Shown: positions 1-6,147 of the stretch, piece after piece
Layout: each line of letters opens with the position of its first letter
Numbering within the stretch: the stretch's first letter is position 1
Assembly (NCBI GenBank): GCA_016793585.1
Contig: JAEUJR010000895.1
Span: 1-6,147, forward strand
Source of the DNA: Archangium sp.
GTDB lineage: Bacteria; Myxococcota; Myxococcia; Myxococcales; Myxococcaceae
Length of the DNA stretch: 6,147 bases
Reading direction: 5' to 3'
The notes under the pieces: model-generated
Database searches by the model: none
The model's input: the letters and a program-made list of their open reading frames with translations, nothing else
Told to the model about the DNA's origin: nothing
Translations under genes and position numbers: made by a program

Positions 1-2
1 CT

Positions 3-1574
3 CGGTCTTTCGACTTCCTGGTCATGGGTGGTGGCGTCGCAGGTCTCTCGTTCGCCCTCGAGGCGGCGAAGCACGGCACCGTGGCAGTGCTCACGAAGCG
101 CAGCCGCTCGGAGGGCAACACCGTCTACGCGCAGGGCGGCATCGCGGCGGTGCTGTCTCCCGACGACACGTTCGACAAGCACGTCGAAGACACGATCGTC
201 GCGGGCGCCGGCCTGAACAAGAAGTCGATCGTCGAGATCACGGTGAAGGAGGGCCCCGACCGGCTCAAAGCGCTGGTGGCGATGGGGGCCGAGTTCAACC
301 GCCGCGCGAACGGCGAGTTCGATCTCACGCGTGAAGGCGGGCACTCGAAGCGGCGCATCGTTCACGCCGGCGACGTCACGGGCAAAGAGGTCGAGCGCGC
401 GATGCTGGCGGCGTGTGACGAGCAGAAGAACATCACGTTCTTCCCCGACTCGACGGCGATCGATCTCATTCGTGAACGGCAGCCGGGCGGGCGCGTACAG
501 GGCGCCTACGTGTTGCTCGACGACGGCCGCATCGAGACGTTCCTGGGCAAAGTGACGGTGCTGGCGACCGGCGGCGCGGGCAAGGTGTACCTCTACACCT
601 CGAACCCAGACGTCGCGACGGGCGATGGCGTGGCGATGGCGTACCGAGCGGGCGCGCAGATCGCGAACATGGAGTTCTACCAGTTCCACCCGACCTGCCT
701 CTTCCACCCCGACGCGAAGAGCTTCCTCATCAGCGAGGCGCTGCGTGGTGAAGGCGGGCAGCTGAAGCTCAAGAGCACGGGGGAGCGGTTCATGAAGCGG
801 TACCACGAGCTGGCCGAGCTCGCGCCGCGTGACGTGGTGGCGCGCGCCATCGACGCTGAGATGAAGCGCACGGGTGACGAGTGCGTGCACCTCGACATGA
901 CGCACCTGGGGAAGGCGTACCTCGTCGAGCGGTTCCCCACGATCTACGCGACGTGCCGCGAGTTCGGCATCGACATGGCGGTGCAGCCGATTCCCGTGGT
1001 GCCGGCGGCTCACTACATGTGCGGCGGCGTCGTGACGGACGAACACGGGAAGACGTCGATCCCCGGCCTGTACGCGATCGGCGAAGTCACCTGCACGGGC
1101 CTGCACGGCGCCAACCGGCTCGCATCGAACTCGCTGCTCGAGGGCCTGGTCTTCGGTCACCGCGCCACGCACGCAGCGGCGGCCGAGGTGAAGGCCGGCG
1201 TGAAGCACCCGACGTCGGTGAAGGAGTGGGACCCTGGCTCTGCCGTCACCTCGGACGAGATGGTCGTCGTCAGCCAGAACTGGGAAGAGATTCGCCGGCT
1301 CATGTGGAACTACGTCGGCATCGTGCGCACGGGCAAGCGGCTGGCTCGCGCGCGGCGGCGGCTCGACATGCTCCGTGAAGAGATTCGCGAGTACTACTGG
1401 CAGTACAAGGTGACGCGCGACGTGATCGAGCTGCGCAACATCGCCGACGTCGCGCACCTGATCGTCGAGTGCGCCTCACGCCGCAAAGAGAGCCGCGGCC
1501 TGCACTACACGCTCGACTACCTGAAGAGCGACGACGCGCTGCTGAAGGACACGGTGATCACCCGTGAAGCGTGA
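3..1574 (+). CDS. nadB: L-aspartate oxidase (NadB), 5'-partial
   Basis: FAD enzyme that oxidises L-aspartate to iminoaspartate, the first step of de novo NAD synthesis in the cytoplasm; NadA then makes quinolinate. The frame is open to the left edge. Codons before the ATG at 24 read RSFDFLV, the first beta strand of the FAD-binding Rossmann fold, so the true start lies upstream and only a few residues are missing. Numbering from that ATG: the dinucleotide motif GGGVAG at 2-7, NTVYAQGGI at 32-40, TREGGHS with Glu104 (the glutamate that marks aspartate oxidases against succinate dehydrogenase flavoproteins), HPTC at 222, the Arg of APRD at 269, AAHYMCGG with His330, and HGANRLASNS with Arg365. 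A helical C-terminal domain fills about 410-510. The length fits the family (about 530). No nadA or nadC is visible. The stop overlaps the next gene by 11 bases. Identification is firm. Confidence 0.96.
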   Translation, partial: RSFDFLVMGGGVAGLSFALEAAKHGTVAVLTKRSRSEGNTVYAQGGIAAVLSPDDTFDKHVEDTIVAGAGLNKKSIVEITVKEGPDRLKALVAMGAEFNRRANGEFDLTREGGHSKRRIVHAGDVTGKEVERAMLAACDEQKNITFFPDSTAIDLIRERQPGGRVQGAYVLLDDGRIETFLGKVTVLATGGAGKVYLYTSNPDVATGDGVAMAYRAGAQIANMEFYQFHPTCLFHPDAKSFLISEALRGEGGQLKLKSTGERFMKRYHELAELAPRDVVARAIDAEMKRTGDECVHLDMTHLGKAYLVERFPTIYATCREFGIDMAVQPIPVVPAAHYMCGGVVTDEHGKTSIPGLYAIGEVTCTGLHGANRLASNSLLEGLVFGHRATHAAAAEVKAGVKHPTSVKEWDPGSAVTSDEMVVVSQNWEEIRRLMWNYVGIVRTGKRLARARRRLDMLREEIREYYWQYKVTRDVIELRNIADVAHLIVECASRRKESRGLHYTLDYLKSDDALLKDTVITREA

Positions 1575-2118
1575 GGCGCGCGCGATCACGGTCTTCTGTG
1601 GCTCGAGAGATGGCGGAAAGCCGGTCTTCCGCGCGGCGGCGACGGCGTTTGGCGAGGCGATGGCGAAGGCGGGCTTCGATCTCGTCTACGGCGGCGCGGC
1701 GAACGGGTTGATGGGCGCGTTGGCCGACGCGGTGGCGGCGGGCGGCCGGAAGGTGATCGGGGTCATTCCCAAAGGCCTCGATCGCGTCGAGTTCGCGCAC
1801 CCGAAGCTGACGGAGCGGATCGACGTCGCCTCCATGCATGAGCGCAAAGCCATCATGGCGGAGCGGGGGGACGCGTTCGTCGCGTTGCCCGGCGGCTTCG
1901 GCACCATGGACGAGCTGTTCGAGGCGCTCACGTGGCGGCAGATCGCCATTCACGACAAGCCGCTCGGGTTGCTCGATGTCGACGGCTACTACGCCCCGCT
2001 GGTGGCGTGGCTCGATCGCGCGGTGAGTGATGGCTTTGCGCCGCCCCGGGTGCGTGACGCGCTGGTCGTCGATACGAACCCGGCCTCGTTGTTGGCTCGT
2101 TTGTTTGGAGGCGCGTGA
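1564..2118 (+). CDS. LOG family nucleoside 5'-monophosphate phosphoribohydrolase
   Basis: Predicted cytosolic enzyme of the LOG (Lonely Guy) / TIGR00730 Rossmann-fold family, 184 aa, the usual length of the short type. Characterised members hydrolyse cytokinin riboside 5'-monophosphate or AMP-like nucleotides to free base plus ribose 5-phosphate. Seen in the sequence: an N-terminal ITVFCGS strand-loop, YGGAANGLMG near residue 40-50, MHERK at 91-95 and PGGFGTMDE at 109-117. Arg94 and Glu117 are the expected catalytic pair. The GTG start is chosen because ITVFCGS begins where homologues begin and GGTGA (1553-1557) sits six bases upstream; no ATG fits. It overlaps the end of nadB by 11 bases and its TGA overlaps the ATG of the protease gene, so all three are probably co-translated. 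In bacteria the physiological substrate is often unknown; a role in nucleotide salvage or clean-up is inference, and cytokinin production should not be assumed. Confidence 0.93.
   Translation: MKREARAITVFCGSRDGGKPVFRAAATAFGEAMAKAGFDLVYGGAANGLMGALADAVAAGGRKVIGVIPKGLDRVEFAHPKLTERIDVASMHERKAIMAERGDAFVALPGGFGTMDELFEALTWRQIAIHDKPLGLLDVDGYYAPLVAWLDRAVSDGFAPPRVRDALVVDTNPASLLARLFGGA
2107..2111 (+). promoter_or_regulatory. Shine-Dalgarno GGAGG deciding the M50 protease start
   Basis: GGAGG lies inside the last codons of the LOG gene. It is six bases before the ATG at 2118 but only three before the GTG at 2115, so the ATG is the better start. This places start and stop in a TGATG overlap and suggests translational coupling. 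Confidence 0.7.
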
Positions 2119-3470
2119 TGTTCGGGTCGGGCGGGCAGGGCTTTCTTCACTTCTCGGTCTTCGGCGTTCCCGTCTCGCTCGACTGGTCGTTTCTGCTCGT
2201 GCCGTTGATGGCGATGTCGGGTGGCTGGCAGCGCGCGCTGGTGTGGACAGGCGTGGTCTTCGTCAGCGTGCTGCTGCACGAGCTCGGGCATGCGATCGCG
2301 ATGAAGGTGTTCGGCTTCGAACCGCGGGTCTCGCTCTATGCGCTCGGGGGCCTCACCTTCTGGCCCGAGAACGCGAACCCGACGGTGAAGCAGAGCTTCG
2401 TGGTGAGCGGCGCCGGGCCGGCCGTGTCGATCTCCCTGGGGCTGATCTCGTTGGTGCTCCGGGTCATCGCCCCGGATCGCTCGATGGCCATCGAGCTGCT
2501 CGATCAGTCGATCTGGGTGAACCTGTTCTGGGGCGTGATCAACCTGCTGCCGTTGATGCCGCTCGATGGCGGCAACCTGCTCGACACGGGCGCGACGATC
2601 GTGACCGGCACTCCGCGGCCGCGGTGGGTTGGCCTGGTGAGCATCGTGTTCGGCGTCGGTGTCGCGGCAGGCGCGTTCAAGCTGGGGCAGCCGTTTCTCG
2701 GTCTGCTCGGCGTCGTCGCCGTCATGCGTGGCTGGAGCCGATGGAGCGACAAACGCCCTGACTTCGACGCGACGATTCGACAGGCGACCGAGCTGGGCTG
2801 GAGCGGGAAACGCGCCGAAGCCGAGCAGCTCTTGAGCATGCTCGAGACCGCGGCGCTCGATGACGCCCAGCGCTCCCGAGTGCGCGAGGCCATCGCCTGG
2901 GTGCGCATCGCAGGCGGCGACGTGCCGGGTGCCGAGGCAATCGTTCGCAGAATGCCTGCGGGTTGGCAGGTCTCGGCCGAGCTGCGCGCCCGGTTGCTCG
3001 CGGCGAACGACGACGTCGAGGGCGTGATCTCCACGCTGCTGCCCGAAGTGTCGAATGGTCAGCTCGCGGTGACGGCAGCTCCGCTGCTGGGGTCGGCGTT
3101 GGTGGCGACGAATCGGTTTGCCGAGCTCGAGGCGGTCGCGTCACTCATGTTGGCGAACGCGAAGACTCGCGAAGACGTCGCGGGTCGGGTCGCGGCCGAT
3201 CTCACGGCAAGGTTGTTTCGCGCTGGCCAGCCCGAGGCCTGCCTGCGGCTGTGCGAGTTCTTGTGGAAGAAGTTCCACAAGGGGGAAGACGCGTTCAACG
3301 CCGCGTGCTCGCTGGTCAAGCTGAACCGGCTCGACGAGGCCATGGTGTGGCTCGCCGACGCGGTGAAGGCCGGCATGCCCGAGCTGAAGAAGGCGCTGCT
3401 CAGCGATGAAGATGTGGCTCCGCTTCGGTCGCGGCCGGAGTTCCAGTCGCTCGTCGAGCGCGCTCAGTAG
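2118..3470 (+). CDS. M50 site-2-type intramembrane metalloprotease with C-terminal helical/TPR-like tail
   Basis: Predicted polytopic inner-membrane zinc protease, 450 aa. It resembles the SpoIVFB-like branch of site-2 proteases, which cut substrates within the membrane, often to release regulators. Seen: hydrophobic segments at about 20-35 and 40-65, with the zinc motif HELGH at 54-58 in the second; ALGG followed by a segment with SGAGPAVS at about 95-120; and MPLDGG with Asp150, the third zinc ligand (the family form is NPxDG). One or two further hydrophobic stretches run to about 210. No PDZ or CBS domain is seen. From about 215 to the end the protein is soluble and helix-rich. Residues 392-420 (AFNAACSLVKLNRLDEAMVWL and following) look like a TPR helix pair, and the DVAPLRSRPEF ending is common after such repeats. 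The tail may bind partners; this is inference. The start follows GGAGG at 2107. The substrate is unknown. Its last 7 bases overlap slyX on the opposite strand. Confidence 0.9.
   Translation: MFGSGGQGFLHFSVFGVPVSLDWSFLLVPLMAMSGGWQRALVWTGVVFVSVLLHELGHAIAMKVFGFEPRVSLYALGGLTFWPENANPTVKQSFVVSGAGPAVSISLGLISLVLRVIAPDRSMAIELLDQSIWVNLFWGVINLLPLMPLDGGNLLDTGATIVTGTPRPRWVGLVSIVFGVGVAAGAFKLGQPFLGLLGVVAVMRGWSRWSDKRPDFDATIRQATELGWSGKRAEAEQLLSMLETAALDDAQRSRVREAIAWVRIAGGDVPGAEAIVRRMPAGWQVSAELRARLLAANDDVEGVISTLLPEVSNGQLAVTAAPLLGSALVATNRFAELEAVASLMLANAKTREDVAGRVAADLTARLFRAGQPEACLRLCEFLWKKFHKGEDAFNAACSLVKLNRLDEAMVWLADAVKAGMPELKKALLSDEDVAPLRSRPEFQSLVERAQ
3464..3470. other. Convergent overlap of two gene ends
   Basis: The plus-strand protease ends with TAG at 3468-3470 and the minus-strand slyX ends with TGA at 3466-3464, so the two coding regions share 7 bases. 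No GC-rich stem followed by a T run is visible here. The nearby palindromes GAGCGCGCTC (3456-3465) and GCGGCCGC (3475-3482) have no loop or T tract. Transcription of either string must end inside the other's coding sequence or through Rho. Confidence 0.85.
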
Positions 3471-3667
3471 TGCGGCGGCCGCTCGTGCTGCGAAGGGTCG
3501 ACGATGCCGGGATCTCCGCCGACCTTGTCTTTGAGCTGCAGGACCTGGTGGCGAAGCGTGTCGATCTCCTTCTGCTGCCGGTACACGACGTCGGAGAGCT
3601 CGGTGACGAGCTGCTCGAGGTGGGCGTAGCGCTCTTCGAGGGTCGTCAGCCTCAACGCGTCGATCAT
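3464..3667 (-). CDS. slyX: SlyX family small coiled-coil protein
   Basis: A 67-aa protein of the SlyX family, whose biochemical function is not established (it was named from its place beside slyD in Escherichia coli). Residues about 8-43 form a charged heptad-type coiled coil containing ELSDVVYRQQKEIDTLRHQV, which matches the family core (elndVVarQQreId). The protein ends in the typical RPPHY tail. I place the start at the ATG at 3667 rather than further upstream in the same frame, for three reasons. It gives the family's normal length, GAGG (3678-3675) lies seven bases upstream, and it forms an ATGA overlap with the stop of the M61 peptidase gene. The longer reading would add residues absent from the family. 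Translation is therefore probably coupled to the peptidase. The neighbourhood lacks slyD or fkpA. Confidence 0.88.
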   Translation of the reverse strand: MIDALRLTTLEERYAHLEQLVTELSDVVYRQQKEIDTLRHQVLQLKDKVGGDPGIVDPSQHERPPHY

Positions 3668-5454
3668 GACTTCGCCTCGCTCTCGTCCCAGGCAGCGCCG
3701 AGCCACGCCTTGTAGGCCGCTTTCTGCGCGTCGGTCGGGTTCTCGACGCGCGCCACGTACACGCCGTCGGCCGGTTTGTTCGCGAGCGTGACGTTCAGCT
3801 CGAGCAGCTTGTCGCGGCGGAAGAGGGTGATCTTCACCTGATCGCCCGGCTTCTTGTCGTCGCAGCGCGAGACGAGCGTCGAGGCGTCACACTTGAAGCC
3901 ATCGAGCGCGACGATCTCGTCGTCGGCGTAGAGGCCCGCAGCCATCGCGGGTGAACCGTCGAGCACCGAGGCCACACCAGCGCCGGCCTTGGGGAGAATG
4001 CCGAGCCAACCACCGGGGCCCTTGTCGTTGCCCTTGCGCGGCGGCGTTCCGCCCTTGTCGCCCGAGTTCTCACGCTGGCGCAGCCGCACCTCGAGGCCGA
4101 CGTGCGCGAAGACGGAGTAGTCGAGCTCCTTCGTGCCGCGGAGCGCGTGATCGAAGAAGTCCTTCAGGCCGATGCCGGCGACCTCGGTCGCGACCTTCTC
4201 GATGCCGTCTTCGGGTACGCCCGATTCGTCGCCGTAGCGCGCCCACAGCTGGCGGAGCACGTCGTCGAGGCCCTTCGCGTCGTTGGTCGCGCGGCGCACG
4301 TGCAGATCGAGCAGCGCGCAGACGATCTCGCCCTTCAAGTAGTAGCTGATGGCGCTGTTGGGTGAGTTCTCGTCAGGGCGGTAGTGCTTGGTCCACGAGA
4401 GCCACGAGGCGTCGGCGAGCGGCAACACGGTGCGACCCGGCGTGGTGTGCAGCGCGGTCAGCGATTCACCGAAGCGCGTGAGGTAGCGCGAGGGCGACAT
4501 GAGGCCGGCGCGGCGCACGAGCAGGTTGTCGTAGTAGCTGGTGCCGCCCTCGAAGAACCACAGCAGCTGCGTGTAGTTCTCCTGCGAGTAGTCGAATGGC
4601 ACGAGGCGCTTCGGCTTGATGCGCTTGACGTTCCAGAGGTGGAAGTACTCGTGCGCGGCGAGGGTGAGGAAGTCTTCCCAGCCCTTCGAGCTGGAGAAGC
4701 CCGAGCGCGGGAAGAGCAGCGCCGTCGAGGCCTTGTGCTCGAGCCCGCCGCGGCCCTTGTCGGTGCCGTAGATGAAGAAGACGTAGCGCTTCATCGGCAG
4801 GCCGTCGAAGAGCGCGGCCTCGGTCTCGACGATGCGGGTGAGATCGGTGACGAGCTTCTTCTCGTCGAGCTGCGGGTCTCCCCACATGACGATCTCGTGG
4901 GGCACGCCGGCGGCGTTGAAGTGAATCGGCGTGTGCGGCCCGACCTCGAACGGAGAGTCGACCAGCTCGTCGTAGTTCGGCGCGACGAACTCGTTGCCCT
5001 GCTGATCGAGCGCGACGGTGGTACGCCAGCCCTTCGGAGCGTCGACGGCGACGTGGTGCGGCCGCTCGCGGAGTTGCTCGGAGTAATAGAAGAGCGTCGC
5101 TCCGTTGAAGTAGCCGTGCGTGCCGTCGAGGTGGCTCGTGCGAACGGTGAGCTCGTTGGCGTACACGCGGTACTTCAGGTGCACGTTCGCGTTGCCGGCC
5201 TTGATGCGAAGGGCGCGCTTGTCGATGCGCTCGAAGGGCAGGGCCGCGCCGGCGGTGTTGGTGATGGTGAGATCCTGCACGTGGCGGGAGTATTCGCGCA
5301 CGAGGTAGCTGCCCGGAGTCCACACGGGGAGCGCGACGGTGAGCTCGTTGCCCGCAGGCGGAAAGACGGCCTCGACCTCGAAGAGGTGCGAGTGCGGCTG
5401 CGGCATCGAGACCCGGTAGGTGACTGGCATCGACATGACGCCTGAATACGTCAT
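3664..5454 (-). CDS. M61 family metallopeptidase with C-terminal PDZ domain
   Basis: Predicted zinc aminopeptidase/endopeptidase of the M61 (glycyl aminopeptidase) family, 596 aa, near the usual length. Numbering from the ATG at 5454: an N-terminal beta domain (VTYRVSMPQPHSHLFEVE, then WTPGSYLVREYSRHVQ); GGLEH at 236-240, equivalent to the substrate-anchoring loop of M1 enzymes; the zinc motif HEYFH at 268-272 followed by LWNVKRIKP; and Glu302 in FFEGGTSYYDN as probable third zinc ligand. A Gly/Lys/Pro-rich linker sits near 460-478 and a PDZ domain at about 480-565, starting at GGWLGI. No clear signal peptide or membrane segment is seen, so it is probably cytoplasmic. The start is uncertain: homology begins around MPVTYRV, so the ATGs at 5436 or 5430 are also possible, and none has a strong ribosome site. 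The gene follows the ABC ATPase by 27 bases and overlaps slyX by four. The physiological substrate is unknown. Confidence 0.94.
   Translation of the reverse strand: MTYSGVMSMPVTYRVSMPQPHSHLFEVEAVFPPAGNELTVALPVWTPGSYLVREYSRHVQDLTITNTAGAALPFERIDKRALRIKAGNANVHLKYRVYANELTVRTSHLDGTHGYFNGATLFYYSEQLRERPHHVAVDAPKGWRTTVALDQQGNEFVAPNYDELVDSPFEVGPHTPIHFNAAGVPHEIVMWGDPQLDEKKLVTDLTRIVETEAALFDGLPMKRYVFFIYGTDKGRGGLEHKASTALLFPRSGFSSSKGWEDFLTLAAHEYFHLWNVKRIKPKRLVPFDYSQENYTQLLWFFEGGTSYYDNLLVRRAGLMSPSRYLTRFGESLTALHTTPGRTVLPLADASWLSWTKHYRPDENSPNSAISYYLKGEIVCALLDLHVRRATNDAKGLDDVLRQLWARYGDESGVPEDGIEKVATEVAGIGLKDFFDHALRGTKELDYSVFAHVGLEVRLRQRENSGDKGGTPPRKGNDKGPGGWLGILPKAGAGVASVLDGSPAMAAGLYADDEIVALDGFKCDASTLVSRCDDKKPGDQVKITLFRRDKLLELNVTLANKPADGVYVARVENPTDAQKAAYKAWLGAAWDESEAKS
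3675..3678 (-). promoter_or_regulatory. Shine-Dalgarno GAGG before slyX
   Basis: Read on the minus strand, GAGG lies seven bases upstream of the ATG at 3667, inside the last codons of the M61 peptidase. It supports the short slyX start rather than the longer open frame beginning near 3706. Confidence 0.5.
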
Positions 5455-5481
5455 GCAGGCCAGATCGTCACCGTTCGCGAC
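5455..5481 (-). other. Short spacer between ABC ATPase and M61 peptidase genes
   Basis: Only 27 bases separate the ATPase stop (TGA at 5484-5482) from the longest peptidase start, or 45 if the ATG at 5436 is used. I see no terminator hairpin and no convincing promoter. A GGTGA at about 5472-5468 is too far from the 5454 ATG to be a good ribosome site. This spacing fits a shared transcript. Confidence 0.5.
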
Positions 5482-6147
5482 TCATCTTGGGAAGAGACGG
5501 ACTGCCTTCATCGTCACCGAAGCGGTCGAGCCCGGCTTCAGTCCTTCAATCGAGGGCCCCGTCACGCGGAGCACGTTCGTACCGAGGGTGAAGCGGTATT
5601 CGGTCGTGCTTCCGAGAAAGAGCTTCGCCTGAAGCGTCAGCGGTGTTCCTTCTCCGATGACGATGTCTTCACTTCGCACCACGAGCGTGGTCGGACCGTT
5701 TTGTGAGGCGTTCACTGCGAACGAATCGCTGCCCGTCACGAACCGCCCGTCACGCACCTCGCCTTCGATCACATTCGCTCCGCCGACGAAGCCGGCCACG
5801 AACGGAGTCGCGGGCTCCCGGTACACGACATCAGGCGCCGCGAGCTGCTCGATGACGCCCTTGTTCATCACGGCGACTCGATCGGCGAGAGCGAGCGCTT
5901 CTCCCTGATCGTGCGTCACCAGAATCATCGTCGTGCCGAGCTTGGCCCGCAGGCTCGCGATCTCTCCGCGCAGCTCTTCCCGCAACGCGACGTCGAGGTT
6001 CGACAGCGGCTCGTCGAGCAACAACACCTTCGGTCGACCAACGAGCGCGCGGGCGAGGGCGACCCGCTGCAACTGTCCACCCGAGAGTTCGTGCGGACGC
6101 CGCTGTGCCAGCGCTGACAACCGCACCCAGCCGAGCGCCTCCATCAC
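5482..6147 (-). CDS. ABC transporter ATP-binding protein with TOBE domain (PotA/FbpC/MalK type), N-terminus outside window
   Basis: C-terminal 221 residues of an importer ATPase. It powers uptake of a small solute together with permease and binding-protein partners not seen here. The frame runs off the right edge: the first in-window codon is GTG, read here as internal Val, because the Walker A motif and the first 100 or so residues must lie beyond. Numbering from the edge: ABC signature LSGGQ at 21-25 followed by LQRVALARAL, Walker B VLLLDE ending at Glu46 with the D-loop SNLD to 52, and the H-loop His79 in VTHDQ. From about 145 to the end is a TOBE-like regulatory or substrate-sensing region (GEVRDGRF, VVRSEDI, STTEYRFTLG). 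FVAGFVGGANVIEG is typical of the polyamine, iron and sugar importer ATPases. The exact substrate cannot be told from this part; polyamine, Fe(III), thiamine or sugar all remain possible. Confidence 0.92.
   Translation of the reverse strand: MMEALGWVRLSALAQRRPHELSGGQLQRVALARALVGRPKVLLLDEPLSNLDVALREELRGEIASLRAKLGTTMILVTHDQGEALALADRVAVMNKGVIEQLAAPDVVYREPATPFVAGFVGGANVIEGEVRDGRFVTGSDSFAVNASQNGPTTLVVRSEDIVIGEGTPLTLQAKLFLGSTTEYRFTLGTNVLRVTGPSIEGLKPGSTASVTMKAVRLFPR

Noticed and set aside
2027..2761. Plus-strand 244-codon frame overlapping the LOG and M50 genes
   Set aside because: It spans the junction of two well-supported genes in another frame, and its Arg/Ala-rich composition has no homology signal.
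2504..3034. Minus-strand frame opposite the M50 tail
   Set aside because: Low-complexity Ser/Pro/Arg-rich translation, no ribosome site context and no domain; the sense frame carries the conserved protease and TPR-like pattern.
3456..3482. Possible bidirectional terminator at the convergent junction
   Set aside because: The palindromes GAGCGCGCTC and GCGGCCGC lack a loop and a following T run, and such short GC palindromes are expected by chance in this composition.
3470..3715. Plus-strand small frame opposite slyX
   Set aside because: slyX has the family core and RPPHY ending on the minus strand; the plus frame is its complement shadow.
4466..5323. Minus-strand 285-codon frame within the M61 gene
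   Set aside because: It is a frame-shifted shadow of the peptidase, extremely Arg/Ala/His-rich, with no motif.
4384..5445. Long plus-strand open frame (353 codons) opposite the M61 peptidase
   Set aside because: It lies wholly antisense to a gene with clear catalytic motifs. Its translation is Val/Glu/Arg/Ala-rich with no recognisable domain, typical of antisense frames in high-GC genes.

Overview
The window is GC-rich and almost entirely coding. It carries six genes in two tightly packed gene strings that converge near position 3467. The GC-biased codon use, long spurious antisense frames and protein relatedness (NadB, LOG, a site-2 protease with TPR-like tail, SlyX, an M61-PDZ peptidase) suggest a chromosomal segment of a high-GC Gram-negative bacterium. 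A myxobacterium or relative (Myxococcota) is my best guess, but this rests on sequence style rather than a marker gene.

Left string, plus strand (1-3470): an L-aspartate oxidase gene (nadB, 5' end cut by the window) overlaps by 11 bases a LOG-family nucleotide phosphoribohydrolase gene. That gene overlaps by one base an M50 site-2-type intramembrane metalloprotease carrying a soluble C-terminal helical/TPR-like tail. The overlaps imply one transcript with coupled translation. NadB catalyses the first step of de novo NAD synthesis; LOG proteins split nucleoside 5'-monophosphates into base and ribose 5-phosphate; the protease is a membrane protein of unknown substrate.

Right string, minus strand (6147 down to 3464): the C-terminal part of an ABC transporter ATPase (signature motif, Walker B, H-loop and TOBE region; Walker A lies outside the window) is followed after about 27 bases by an M61-family peptidase with a C-terminal PDZ domain. 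That gene overlaps by 4 bases (ATGA) a small SlyX-family coiled-coil gene. The two strings overlap tail to tail by 7 bases, leaving no room for an ordinary intergenic terminator.

There is no non-coding stretch longer than about 45 bases. I see no RNA genes, mobile elements, CRISPR arrays, tandem repeats or attachment sites. Most content is recognisable housekeeping or widespread protein families. The less ordinary points are the fused tail on the M50 protease, the gene partnerships, and the overlapping convergent ends. I did not find convincing evidence of an undescribed defence or mobile system.
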